Positions 12,686 to 24,901 of a stretch of 64,000 nt of DNA are shown here, in pieces. This DNA comes from Thuidium tamariscinum (lineage: Eukaryota; Streptophyta; Bryopsida; Hypnales; Thuidiaceae), in contig OX344752.2 in NCBI GenBank assembly GCA_947034885.2, forward strand, positions 22,963,386 to 23,027,385, in the 5' to 3' direction. The notes beneath the pieces were generated by a model. That model worked only from the letters and a program-made list of their open reading frames with translations. It was not told the origin of the DNA and made no database searches. Each line of letters opens with the position of its first letter. Position 1 is the stretch's first letter. A program made the position numbers and the translations under genes.

Positions 12686-12980
12686 GCCTGAACTACGCTA
12701 TTATACTAGCCGCCTACTGTTGTCTCGACTTGACCACTGTACTCTACCTACCGCTCCGACTACACTCCTACCGCCGACTCCGATATTGTTCTCGACCAGA
12801 TTCCGCCGTCCTTCGATCGTTTTCCGCCGCCTTCCAAACATTCTCTGCTAACGGAATTCCGACAAACCGTTAGTATTTTAGCGCAATCCACGTGAATCCA
12901 CGTGGGTTCCCATGTGGGTTACTATCAAGTAATTGGACAACAAAGGGACTCGTGGAACTCGCCCCTTGAAGGGGGGGTGA

Positions 12981-13510
12981 TGTCACGGACGTGACATACA
13001 AGACAAGGACGGAAAACAGATGACCAACGATTTAAGACCGACAAACAAAGACGAAGACCATAAGAAACTTCTTAAGAAGTTACACATAGCGGTGGCGGTA
13101 CCTTTAGGGACAAACCACCGCCCTAGTAGAAGTTTCTAGGAAGTTTACAACACCTTGCGGGACAAGTAGATTCGCCTTGAAAGCAAAGCAAGGTAGTTTA
13201 ATTGACTTGGAGTACACTCCAAGTCGCCTTAGGCCTCAAGAAAGCTAGGTAACTTGCTCTTGAAGGCGAAGGAGGCTAGCTTACTTCTAGATTAGTATAA
13301 ATAGAGAGTTGAGAGACATTGCTCCTCACTCTCGTCAACACCAGTTGTACCTATTCTTATTCCAAGCAATCCAAGCCTTATTCTAGTACTTTTAACTCCA
13401 GCCTAGCTCTTATTAGAGGAATCCCCTCTGTTCTAATCTTGTTCTTGGTCTTGTTCAAGGAGTCCCCTCGATTCTAATCTCGGTTCCGTCCGAGAGTTGC
13501 GTCCGCAACA
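12981..13510 (+). repeat. 3' LTR
   Basis: 530-bp long terminal repeat nearly identical to 6970-7499, preceded by the G-rich polypurine tract at 12968-12977 and followed by the right CCCAA target copy at 13511-13515. Its TATA box is at 13296-13303 and could drive transcription outward into the piggyBac-like remnant. Confidence 0.95.
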
Positions 13511-14053
13511 CCCAAGGGGTTAGGACAAAACACAAAAGTGTTATAAAATATAAGTGTTACAACTTTTTTGAAGTTATTATCAAAGAAGATAATGTAAAGC
13601 ACAAAAAGTAGAAAGTATCCATATGATCAAAATTAAAAAAATATTTATAGATTCTCTTCAAATGAATTTTGAAGATATAACTTCAAAAATTCACCAAAAA
13701 TACAATTTCTATTTTTATGATTTGAAATTTTTTTTTGATTGGTCAAAATTGTGTTTTTTATTGATTTGTTAAAAAATAAAAAGTATTTACTAATGAGAGC
13801 ATCAGTACTTCCCCCAAATAGTAAGTTTTTCAACACTAAGCAATTTTAGACACTTTGTACTATTTCTCCTTTTTTTTGCTATAACTTTTTTTTGACTGTA
13901 CTGATCTTAGTTTTGAATATCAATGTTGAAAGAAAACCCAATTTTTTCAAAACTGAAAACAAAAAATTTGAAAAAAGTTTTTTTTTTGCCCGAAAATTTT
14001 GCCCGAAGTCAGGCAGCGACCAAAAAATGGTCGTTTGAGCGCTTAGGGGTTAA

Positions 14054-16346
14054 AGGAAAAGTACTTCCAAGTGTGTTTTCAATTGGTCTAAAGTGACCTA
14101 TATTGAGATTAAATTTATGTTGGATTTAGAAAAATTTATTCTAGCTCTGAATCTCTGATCTTCTTCTTTTGTTCTTGATTGGCAACAATGACTACTTTCA
14201 AAATAGAATTTTCAAGTGCATTTTCTAGTTCAAAAAAATAAAAATGTAGAAGTCTCATTTTCCAACATAAAGTGTAGCCTATGGCTCAAAATAATATTTC
14301 AAGGTACACAAAAAGACTCAATAGTACTACTTTGGGGCCATATTGCCTCCAATCTCTCAATGTAAACTATTTTTTATGGCAAATTAAATCATGCTATCTA
14401 TCCTAGCCTTCCAATTATGAACATTACAAGTTGTCAAAATAGTAGATTTGAAATCTAATCCACCATTGAGATTTCATATTCAATGCCCCTAATAGTACTA
14501 AAGGTGACTAGTGGTACAAAAAGTACTAAAATGATGAAAATAAAAAACGCAACAAATAGCACAAGTGTTTCTTGCAAACACCCATGGCTTTCTACAAGAT
14601 CCTACCATTAGTTTTGTTTAATGAATGATTCATTGACCTCTGAGCTTTAACTCTATGTAAATTACAAAATTAGGATCCAAAACACCTTGAAAATTGCTGA
14701 AAATTTTAAGGATTAAGCTTACAGTCAAAGATAATTAGTGTAGGATTCTAATAAATACTACATTCAATATCCAAAACATACCCTAAGTGGATGCTTACAA
14801 CACAATTGCATGAAGTTGTTGCAATGCATTATTTGAAAAACTTTATATAGATGGTAGACTAAGGTATATAGGCCACACTTATAGATCAATAGCTTAGTTG
14901 ATGGGTGCCATATTTGCTTCTAGCATTTGTCACTAAAGGATCTTTCAATAGGTGAAGGAAGGTGAGCCATGTTGTAGGTTGGATGCTAAAGGCATTCTAC
15001 TTAGGCATGTGCAATCCTAACAACCTTTGTATTAATGAATATTTAGCAATATACAATGCACATGGACATTAAATAATGTAATATGATGCAATTACCTAGA
15101 CATATCCTAAATGGTTTGCTTGATGTTGTCAGTACTCCATAAAAGATCTTCTAGTGAGACTCTACCTCAATCCTTATTTTCAAGAGGTACCATTCATATG
15201 ATAATTTTGAGCTAATGTCTATGACTTTTGAATTCAATATTTTGAGTTTTTATTGACCTCTTGAGATACCATATCTTTGAAACAATGTAAGACATCATAT
15301 TTAATTGTAAAATGACATGTATTGTTATAGATGAATTTAGATATCAATTACACACTATTGGATAGGAATGAAATTGTATCACTTCAACATCATTCATTCT
15401 ATTACGACATTTGAACTTTAAGCAAAAATCTTAGTAAGAGGGGTTATCCTAGAAAAACATTTTTCTGAAGATCTTTCAATCCAATTATGTAAAATCCTAC
15501 ATAGTTGGGGATTCTATGAGAGACTTCTAAGGTAGATTGAACAATAAATATATTCCCTCATTTCAAAATGATAATCCTATTGCCCTTAATTTTTTTATTT
15601 ATTTAAAATGATCTTCCTACTATACTTTGTAACATTGAAAAATGTAAGATTCAAAATTCAATTGCTATTTGAAAGCAAGAAATAAAACCCTAAGAAGTAG
15701 TTTCTCCTCCATCTATGCAATCATCAATCAAAAAGACAAATGAAATGACAGAAGGAGTTAATCAATACTATTCGTGATTTTTTTACATCTCTCTAAATGT
15801 TCCCTAATTGAAAGAGATGAAACTCTAAAGGTGAAATAGAAGTCTACATATAGGCTTAGGCCCGTACTAACTACCCACAAAATGATGACCTTACACTCAA
15901 CAATTAAGTACTCATTAGTGTTCCTCGAAAATGCTTAAAAATTACACATTTCAATACTCCAAAATTACACTTTAAAAAGGGCTTCAAAATTCAAAGTTTT
16001 CAAGACAATCATAAGGAGTGAAGCAAACTCTATTTACAATGTGAAATGGGTTCTTAATATATTATTTTTAGCCTTATTTTGGAATATTTTGTTCAACAAA
16101 AAAATCATTTTGAGACCATGGGGAGTATAATTTTTCTCAATTACAAGCATACAAAAGCACTTTTTGCAGCACTTAACCCTTGAAGAATGGACCGGTGGCC
16201 ACAGAAACCATGCATTTTGATATTGTGTGACATCACCTACTTTAAAAAAGCCAAATATATGCATTGGAAGTCAAAGTACCGTAGAAGATCTTCCCTTTCG
16301 ACCCCCAATACCAAGGATGAAAAGTTGCATTTCTGTCTTGGGAGGA
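14054..16346. other. AT-rich intergenic DNA, no gene seen
   Basis: No convincing exon on either strand. The sequence is AT-rich with stop codons in all frames. A TTAACCCTTGAAG string at about 16165 resembles the piggyBac-like ends elsewhere in the window, but no partner end was found nearby. CTTGGGAGGA at 16337-16346 is the left flanking duplication of the giant element that follows. Confidence 0.5.
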
Positions 16347-16702
16347 CAAGGTTGCTAGCAGGCGAGTGTAGGAGCGTGAGCTTGGAAGCCTAGGAGCTTG
16401 TGAGCAAGAAAGAAAAAATTCTAAAAAATTGATGAAGGTCCTATGACCGTGGTTACAGAAACATACATTGTATGTGCTTGATTGTTGATTGTTTTTGAAT
16501 TTGTTGTAGAACACCTTCAGTTCATTGTAAGAAGTTTGGTTTCCGAATTTAATGTGACTAATTCTTTTCCAAAAAGCCAGCCAATTGATTATACTTTAGA
16601 CCTACATGTGATATTTTTTTGCTCTCACATTCCAGGGGATAAAGTTTCAAAGGAAATGATTTCTATTTCATTCACCATTTTTGTGGTAGGAATTTTCTTT
16701 GA

Positions 16703-16935
16703 GTGAACTTTAAATTACTCCCCATTTTTTTTCATAGAGACTTTCTTTGAGGTGAACTTTAATTTCACTCCCCATTTTTTTGGTAGAGCCTTTTTTGGTG
16801 GTGAACTTTAAATTCACTCCCCATTTCTTTTGTAGAGCCTTTTTTTGTGGTGAACTTTTAATTCACTCTTCATTTCAATTCTTAGAGATTTACTTTGTGC
16901 TGAATTTTAATTGCGCTCTCCATTTTTTGGGAGGG
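16703..16935. repeat. Five imperfect ~49-bp tandem repeats, subterminal in the giant element
   Basis: Copies start near 16703, 16752, 16801, 16850 and 16900. Each has the plan GTGAACTTTAAATTCACTCC, then CCATTTTTT and TAGAGCCTTTTTTTG, with the last copy the most diverged. The palindromic GTGAA..TTCAC core could be a repeated protein-binding site near the transposon end, but that is a guess. Confidence 0.7.
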
Positions 16936-19015
16936 AAGAAATTGTGCTTAATATGAATAAGGTACTTTTCTAACTTGCACTTTTATAGTCCGCGTGCACA
17001 CCCATATGATTTCTTAATTTCAAATTTTGTTTATTCGCTAGCAAATGTGAGGTGTGCATTTAGGGTTTTTAAATTTATTTCTGGGTGGAATTCAAGTACA
17101 ATTTTTTGAGAGAAATTAAACAATTCAAAAATGAAAAGAGATGAAGGGACGTCCAAGAAGTAGCCATAAAACACACAAATCCAATCATAAAAAAAAAAAA
17201 ACACAATAGTTTGGTTCAAGAGATTTGTGGATCTCATGAATCTAAGTTGCTATCGACTCGATCACGGAATCAGAACCCATAGATGACTCAAAGGATTCCC
17301 TACCCTCAGATGCAGACACATCTACATACTGCAAGACATTTAAAGTATAGGTGTCTTTGCGGTGTTTTGGTTTAGAGCAACCAAACCCCGCAAAGGCACT
17401 TGCCAATTGCTCGGCATAAACTGGAAGCTCAAAAGACTTTTGTGGACTGATGAGAAGACTTCGTTTTGACAGGATGGCATTAGGGGCCATCAATTCACGA
17501 TCCCTGTAGAAAATAACAACATGAAGTTAGGTTCTTGAAACACAAATGTACATTAGAATGCAAACAAAGAACTTATTTTATTGTCAACTTACTTACTAGA
17601 TTTCCCCTTGCGAACAAATTTGCGAGGCACCACAGGCATGTCCTCTAAGTCTTCCGAAACCTCAACCACAAGTGCTGGCGTTGGTTTAGGGTCTATAGAT
17701 GCTTGTGACTTCTTCATTGGCTTCAGAATAGCATTGAAAATGTCTTTGTGCCCCTCCAAAGCCACAATGTGGCGTCCAGTGCCACGACATGCCGTAATGC
17801 ATGCACCTGAAGTCAATGAAATTTTTATTTAATTATTTTGTGATTGAGTGACGTTGAAATACTATTGGAATGTAAAAGGTTTGATTTAAACGCTAACCTG
17901 TAGATGCGGTGCAATCCAAAATCAAATCTCCTTCGATGCTAGTCGTTTCGAGGAGGATGGTGAAGAACCTTGGATCTTTTTCGCGTCCTCCTCTCCAAGG
18001 CCACTCCCCATTCATTGCCATGTCATATGGATGGGTGTAGTTCATGAGCATGTCATCCTCTGCAACATCAACCCCAGTCTTTGCCATAGTGCTGGTCCGT
18101 TTGAAGGAAAATTTGGATTTCCCTTTGGAACCAAGGTCCTTCACAAGTAGAGTCACTCCAAACTTCTGTGTCTGCAGTATGGACATCAAATGTGAATTAA
18201 AATGCATTGAATAGATTGCACTATGATTATATAATGAAAACCAAGAGATTTGAAAGGAATATACCGTCTTAGTCTTCTCTACTGCGGAGGTGAGGTGCAT
18301 GCAGTTCATCCCCATCCACTCTTTCTTCCGCACCAAATTGTAAGTCTCACACACTCCAGCAATGCTCTCCCTTGCCTTCATACTATACGAGTGAAAGATG
18401 ATGATGCAACCATCATCATGCAAATGTTCTGCAGCAAAGCTACCTGCTGATTGCAATGCCTCATCTTCTGGATATGAATTCTAGAGTGGTACATCGGTTG
18501 GCAAAGAAGAGAGCCCTGGTACGGGTAAGTTCTCCGGGCAATCAAAGAAAATGACATCAACCCCTGCCTGGGCATTGAGCACACCCTCAAACATGTGAGC
18601 CTTTCCATTTGACATCTGCAAACATGCAGTGTAACAAAAAATTAATCATGAACATCATTAAGATAACAAAATTTGAAGGTCAAACAAAGAAATTAGAACA
18701 ATTAAGATGAAAATGGTCACCTTCTCCATGAAATCCACCACCTCATTGTAAGAAGTTGGTTTGTCTTCCTCCATGTCGTTCACAATGTCTTGAATGGAGA
18801 CATTGAGGATCAAATCCTCGGTCTTTGCTGCAACATCTTCGGTCAAGACCATTGCTTGTGTGACGTGACAGATGACCTGCTCAGTGAGCTGTGATAACGT
18901 GAGTTTTTGTCTCATTTTGCTCTCCATCTCAGAACCTTGATCTATAGTGGAAGATGGTACCATACCAGTACCAGCATTGTCCTTGTTCTTGCCCTTGCCC
19001 TTACCCTTCTCTTTA

Positions 19016-19238
19016 CTAGAAGAAAAGCCTCAAAATCTGCGTTTGTTTCAACATAATGTGTCAAGTGAGTTATGTTGAAACAAACGCAGAAAACGCAGTG
19101 AAAAAGTGGGAAAATGCAGAAAAAACGCATTTTCCTGCGTTTTCTCACTTTTTCACTACGTTTTCTACGTTTGTTTCAACATAATTCACTTGACACATTA
19201 TGTTGAAACAAACGCAGATTTTGAGGCTTTTCTTCTAG
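19016..19238. mobile_element. 223-bp foldback MITE inside an exon
   Basis: An almost complete inverted repeat: CTAGAAGAAAAGCC at 19016 is mirrored at 19225-19238, and the arms continue through AAATCTGCGTTTGTTTCAAC and further, leaving a short centre near 19120-19130. It interrupts the coiled-coil exon of the ParB/methyltransferase-like pseudogene, between the codons for KDKEA and SKEKGKG. A clear target duplication was not found; the CTAG/TA at both edges would fit a TA-inserting element. Confidence 0.75.
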
Positions 19239-20739
19239 TGCTTCCTTGTCCTTCTCTACTTTCTTGGCCGCTCTCTCGGCCTCCTTCTTTTCCTTATTTT
19301 GCAACATAACTTGGGCTCGAGCTTCCTTCTTTCGATCAAGTGCATCCCTCCTCATAATGGCCTTCTTCCTTGCATTCTGATCAAGGCCGTCAAACTCATC
19401 AATGTTGCAATCGACGACCCCTTTGCCGTCCAAAGATCTCCTAAGCTCAATCTCTGAAAGATGAGTGAAATCGAGTGTACAGTCCAGGTACCATCCCCCA
19501 CCAGAAAGATGAGCCCTGGTATAAGTGCGGAGTTGGTGCAGGCTAAACATGCAAGCCGTTGAACCCCAATCAAGAAATGATGCCAAAAATGGGGGAAGAT
19601 CTAAGCTAGCAATTGCTCCTTTGCCTTCAAGCTTGAACTTGAAATACCTGAAACACAACCATAGAAATTCATAAGGGATAATTTTCATAATGCTAATACA
19701 ACTACAAAAATACATTACAGTGGAAAATTACTATTGTCTACCTGGTCACAACTTTTCACAATAGTAGAAGCAATACAAATATCAAAGAGGAAAAATAATT
19801 CTCCCCAAAAATAGAATTACTATAGATTATTGAAACCCACATCTTCTAAACCTCAATGATGTACAAGTAAGGATTTAGAGGTATTTGGATGTCCATTTTG
19901 CCTAATATAAAATACCTCACAGCAAGTAGTGATGATTTGTAAACATAAAAACTTATAGATTGAATTCGTAAGTCATTAGAAATATACAAAACCTTTAGAA
20001 TTTTTTTACCTATTAAAACTAGTTCATGGCACTTACCGATAAAGAACTCTTTGCATTGTAGCACCTGAACCTTCATACGCCATGAAAGAATCTCCTTTCT
20101 TGAAATAAGTATGGCCCTTCAAATAATTCAAGAAGCCATGATCCCAAATCTTGCACCTCCACCCTTCAATGTGTACTCAGGTTTAGTTGGGAGCTTGTAG
20201 TTGACTGTAATGTTATCTTGCTTCACCACTCCATCAAAGTACTCAACGGCTGCATCTTCAATCTGAAAAACCCAGGAAAATATTAGAATTTAAACTATAA
20301 TATTTCTAAAACTGACTTGAAAAGCCATCATGAAATATTCAATACCAATGAAGGAGGAAAAAAAATATGAATTTGTAAAATTCATCACTCACCCCCGCAT
20401 ACCAAATGCATTTTGCAAGAAATTAGGGAAGAAGAAGCTCTGAAATAGGCTTGGGTGGAAACTTGCGTGCTTTACGAGTTAGAAGAGACGAATTCCACCA
20501 CTTCAAGATTTTAATCTTGTGTGCTGCACTCACATTGCACATGGCCACCAACTGCAGCTTCTCCAACGTCATTTCCGAAACTTCGTTTGTATTCCAATTT
20601 CCAATGCCGCTCCACCTAACCAACAATCCTCCACAATTTAGTTAATTATCAAAGTACAGAAAACCAGAAGCATAGACATGCAAAACCTTTGAACTTAACT
20701 CACCTCTTCTAAGAAGCCTGGACCATTAGAAGGATGAAC

Positions 20740-21082
20740 ATAAGAGGATTTCTGGGCCCCCAAGAGATCGTTTCAGGGGTGTTCCCCGAAATTGTTCCCA
20801 CTGCTGCAGACCAGCACCTTGCTGGTCTGAATTTTTGAATTTTGAAAAAAAAAAATTAAAAATTTTTTTTTTCCAAAAAACTTCAGAATGTATTAAAGAG
20901 AGAAAAAACGATTTAAAAAAATATTTTAAAAATATTTAATATTTAATTAAAATTAATAAAAAAATATTTTTTTCTGACGTGGCAGTCGCTCGACCACATC
21001 AACATCACGTTCCCAGCGTTCCCAATGCGTTCCCAGCGTCTGGGAACTCGTAGTCTCTTATTGCAGCTGAAAATCCTCTTAT
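20740..21082. mobile_element. 343-bp inverted-repeat insertion inside an exon
   Basis: ATAAGAGGATTT at 20740 is mirrored by AAATCCTCTTAT at 21071-21082. The interior has an A/T-rich centre and several copies of GTTCCCAGCG (21005-21050). It separates exon sequence encoding KMGKLLAVA from that encoding NGPGFLEE in the pseudogene, so it is a later insertion. No clear target duplication is visible. Confidence 0.6.
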
Positions 21083-22986
21083 GCCACTGCCAAGAGTTTT
21101 CCCATTTTCCCCATCATGAGTTTGGTTTTTTCTTTTGCTCTAGATCTCATGGCATAGGCAATCTCTGCTGCCTTCCTATCATCCTCAGGTATTGCATCTG
21201 TATACTTTCTCACTGCAGAGTCTGCAGCTTGAGAAATCTCATGCTGTAATACCATCCACATATTTAAATTAGTCATGATAATATTAAAAAAAGATGCTAC
21301 TTTGGAAGATGATGAAGGCTCAAAAAACAAAAAAACTTACCCTGAAAATGAATGATGTGAAGACCTCCACTGGTATACTACACCATTTCCTTGAAACCTT
21401 GTTCTCAAGGCACCATTTTTTTTCTGAAGGCCTTAATAAATTAGTAAACCGTTCAATGGGCAAGAGTCCATACTTTTGCACTTGGTACAAAGTGTATACC
21501 AAGTTAGTCTTCACATGACCATCCTCAATAGATCTGCAAAACATCAACCACATTTATTATAATGAGCTTCTAGCCATACATTAGATACTTTATAAAACAA
21601 CACAACACACTGATAATCAAATAAACAAATAAATAAAAAGACTCATTTGTTGATGTGGTGCATCACTTGCATCACTAGCTCTGTTCGCCCTTTTGTGTCC
21701 AGTAGAATGCAATCCATGACACAATGCATCTTTGGGACCAGGGTATAGCACCTGTCAATAAGATTCATCCATGCAATGCGACGATGATTTCCGTCACATA
21801 TGAAGAACTTCAAGTTCTTCAAGGATCAGAGCTCGGGTTTGGACTCTAGGTGTCGGAGAAACACATCATTCTTCTCTCTCCAAATTGGATCCCACTTCGC
21901 CATCTCATCCTCCGTGAATTTCGAGTTGTATCCTTCTTCATTTGTGGTGGAGACATAAAAGGCTGTTGCACCATCTCTATATCCACCCGCAAACTCCTGC
22001 TCCAATTTGGTAATATCGCAGGACAATGTAGGCCTGACCATAGGCATAGCAACAAGTCTGTAGAGGGGAATTTTCAACCTATAGAGCTCATTTGGCTTCA
22101 TATGGAAAGTAGAAAGAATATCCACTGAGTCTCCTTTTTGAACACGACGGAACTCGTCCTCAAGATTTTCTTCTCTTCCTCATCTTCAACAAGATCAATT
22201 TCCATAGCCTCATCTCCTTCCTCTACTGGACCTCCATGTTTGAATCTTTCTCTTCCCTCAATGTATGGTTGACGTATCTCATTTGTGCCTGGCGTTTCCA
22301 TGATGGTCTCCTTTTGAGTTTCTTTAATGGCGACACATCAATCTGCAATAAAAACAATCATAAGCAAGGAGCCTTGAAATATAATTTGAATTCAAAATAC
22401 ACTTTGAAAAAATTTACTTAGAATATGTAATAACACTTGGAAAATAGTAGACCATTGAGAATGTTGATCAAAACCAACCCTTTAGGCTTTAGAGTATTAA
22501 GTCAAAAATGGAATATCACTAGGAAACTTGATTCTAGAGATATCAATCTCACTCTATGATGTCAACATCCTCCTCCTCGGAATCTGAGCTCAATATGATA
22601 ACTTGGTAAAAATAAACTTTTCCAGTATGATACGATTCATGTAACTCCTCAAAAGGAGGACTAGAGCTAGCATTTGAGAGCTCTACAGCTGAGGAGTATT
22701 CTGTCTCAGAACTCTCAGATGAAAACCAAGGACCAGGTTCATGATTCCAACTAAGCCTATCTCCCTCAAAGTCATTTGTTGCACGCTCTGCAGCATCCAT
22801 GATATCATTGAAACTCACCAAATTTCTCTCATCATCACTGGAGTCACTTGGTATGGGCATGCCAGGCTGAGGCCACATCTTCTTTTGGGATGGTCCTTCC
22901 ATATCTAGAGCTGGAAAAGTCTTCTCTTTTGGGACTTGAACCTTAGAGGAAGAAATCTTAAGACGCTTGCCTTTGTGTCGTCCATC

Positions 22987-24012
22987 CTAATGAGATAATG
23001 ATTCCCAAATATGAAGTTTAGAATCAATTCATGAAAACAAAAATACCAATGAGATTCAAGAGAATTTACAAGACAATACACCTTTTAAATAATCTTAAAG
23101 AAAATTTTCAAAGTTCAAAATCTTTGAGAGCGATTATGGCAAAGAGATGATTATAAAAGACAAAGGACATTCATTACAAAAGAGAGATAATTATTGTAAG
23201 AAAAAGAAATCATGTGGCAATTAAGAAACAATGAAGAGGTCCACATGCCAAAATGTGACAAGACCAATAATTAAAGCCAACTCAATGATGAAATTTCAAA
23301 TGGAAGTAATTGAGTGACCCTTACCTGATCAAGGTTTGACTGAGCTCTTCTTGCAGACCCAATTCAAACGTTGGAAATCTGAAAAATTTAGAAGCTTAAC
23401 AAACAACATCAGTATGGATCAAAGAGGCTCTCACATAAGGACCCAACATTCAGTTTAGGATTTATCCAAACAAGATCGTTACAAGTAAAAGAAAACCCGT
23501 TTAGGGTTGATAATGAACCTCAAAAAACGGAATCTCACAGCCATCGAAAGCTACTGAACAGTTCAATCTTCTAAACATGTAAACAAAGTTATTCTTCACG
23601 TTTGAATATATTCATTGTGATGATCATATTCACAAACTGAAGTCTCAAAAAAGAGATCCATATTCGAAACATGAAGACCAAGAATAAACAGTTACCTCCA
23701 ACCGAAACTAAAACGAAGGTCAGTCTCATAGAGGAGAGATCTTAACATAGCAAAAACTGGAGTAGCACGACCTACAGGCAAAACCCTCGTCGGATCCGAA
23801 GGGGTTCCAACAGGTGAGTTGTGCTACCCCATTTTTCTACATGTCGTGAGACATTGATTCGCTTTTTCCTTGAAGTTCAGTGATCTACACCAAATTCAAC
23901 ACTTGAGGTCAAAATAATCAGGAATCGGCGCTATATAGACTAATTCGAAGGATCTGAATCACAAGATGTATCAAAAAATCAGAAAACTTGGCTTCCAAAC
24001 GTGTGCAAGGAT
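22987..24012. other. Intron-like and spacer sequence of the giant element
   Basis: AT-rich. A possible small minus-strand exon (about 23336-23380) is flanked by CAG and GTAAGG and may belong to the ParB/methyltransferase-like gene. At 23760-23832 an imperfect inverted repeat (GGAGTAGCACGACCT against GGTGAGTTGTGCTACCCC) surrounds CGTCGGATCCGAAGG, related to the GGATCC palindromes of the following repeats. Confidence 0.35.
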
Positions 24013-24893
24013 ATCAGTTTCTGGATCACTTCATTACGAAGGCAAGTCGCTCATTGAAGCAAGGAATCCTCAGCGTGTGGATTTCTGGGGTACCGTGACC
24101 CCATCAAGAAATGTCCTTCGGATCCGAAGGCCTCCGGAGGATGAGGTCGCGGTACTCTAAAAAACCACATGTTGAGGAATTCGTGGACACTCAGACGCGT
24201 GACATTGAATGCCATATCTTCGACGAATGGAATTCTACACCCTCTTGAGTCTTTCTTATGCTTTCAACAATCCTAAAAACCCGAATGAGCTCCCCGAAAC
24301 TCAGTCTTCAGAAAGCTACGAGATCAGTTTCTAGATCACTTCATTACGAAGGCAAGTCATTCATTGAAGCAAGGAATCCTCAGCGTGTGGATTTCTGGGG
24401 TACCGCGACCCCATCGAGAAATGTCCTTCGGATCCGAAGGCCTCCGGAGGATGAGGTCACGGTACTCTAAAAAACCACATGCTGAGGAATTCGTGGACAC
24501 TCAGACGAGTGACATTGAGTGCCACATCTTTGACGAATGGGATTCTACACCCTCTTGAGTCTTTTTCATGCTTTCAACAATCCTGAAAACCCGAATGAGC
24601 TCCCCGAAACTCAGTCTTCAGAAGGCTGCAACTCGTCAAAGGAGAGACTGTTTACAGTCACTGATACCACGGTCACTGCCTGCGTGGAGAAATCAGAAAA
24701 ACAAATTCCATACATTCAATTATTCATCAATATCCAGACTAACGGAATCGGTGGGGGAATCTGTCATTATGAAAACAGACTCTCGGCACATGGATTCTGA
24801 GAGTACCGCGCCCCCAGTGTGGTGATCCCGTCGGATCCGACGGACTCCGAGAGCGACAATCGCGGTACCCCCAAAAACTACATGTCGAGATTA
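24013..24893. repeat. 310-bp tandem duplication plus a partial third copy
   Basis: Copy 1 (24013-24322) and copy 2 (24323-24632) are about 95% alike over their length, both starting ATCAGTTTCT and both containing the palindrome CCTTCGGATCCGAAGG. A diverged partial copy at about 24788-24893 has CCGTCGGATCCGACGG in the same place. Open frames of 64-88 residues repeat with the DNA and do not resemble a known protein. The unit may be part of an older repeat in the giant element. Confidence 0.8.
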
Positions 24894-24901
24894 TTTCGTG
24901 A

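Larger units (their letters stand above)
6970..13510 (+). mobile_element. Ty3/gypsy chromovirus-type LTR retrotransposon, 6.54 kb, very recent insertion
   Basis: A full-length element with two 530-bp LTRs (6970-7499 and 12981-13510), each starting TGTCACGGACG and ending CCGCAACA, and a 5-bp target duplication CCCAA at 6965-6969 and 13511-13515. By eye the LTRs differ at one position, so insertion was recent. Between them lie gag (7784-8770) and pol (8776-12453) with protease, reverse transcriptase, RNase H, integrase and a C-terminal chromodomain, the order of Ty3/gypsy chromoviruses. A purine tract (GAAGGGGGGG, 12968-12977) precedes the 3' LTR. No canonical initiator-tRNA primer site is visible after the 5' LTR. 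One in-frame stop in pol makes this copy probably non-autonomous. Confidence 0.95.
6951..14053. mobile_element. piggyBac-like non-autonomous element, split by an LTR retrotransposon
   Basis: TTAA followed by CCCCTAAAAGC at 6951 is mirrored by GCGCTTAGGGG followed by TTAA at 14050-14053. Without the retrotransposon (6970-13510 plus one CCCAA copy) this leaves an element of roughly 560 bp. piggyBac elements insert at TTAA and have ends starting CCC; the same TTAA/CCCCTAAAG ends occur at 59466-60419, and a decayed piggyBac transposase lies at 60650-61800. The terminal match is short (about 10 bp), so this is a family inference rather than proof. The interior (13516-14049) is AT-rich and non-coding. 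Confidence 0.5.
17242..22986 (-). pseudogene. Decayed multi-exon gene: ParB-like domain plus beta-class DNA methyltransferase-like domain
   Basis: Not a gene I can name. Exons placed by GT-AG and phase: about 22549-22986 (acidic, with SUMO-interaction-like VIILSSDSEEE), 21645-22342, 21341-21533, 20704-21243, 20393-20628, 20037-20262, 18721-19647, 18265-18615, 17898-18171, 17593-17806 and 17242-17503. The 21645-22342 exon has FFICDGNHRRIAWM, the DGNHR signature of ParB/Srx-like domains. Lys/Glu-rich coiled coil follows at about 19240-19370. The 18265-17593 exons carry VIFFDCPEN (motif IV position, DPPY-like but altered), DGCIIIFHS, then DLILDCTASTG and GRHIVALEGHKDIF (motifs I and II): the IV-before-I order of beta-class amino-methyltransferases. 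It is broken by TGA 21826-21828, TAA 20423-20425, TAG 18481-18483, indels near 22165 and 20150, a lost donor at 21645, and insertions at 19016 and 20740. Cargo of the giant MULE. Confidence 0.6.

Noticed and set aside
12526..12873. 115-residue open frame after pol
   Set aside because: It spans the SINE-like segment and non-coding tail of the retrotransposon; no retroviral accessory domain is seen and the sequence has no homology I recognise.
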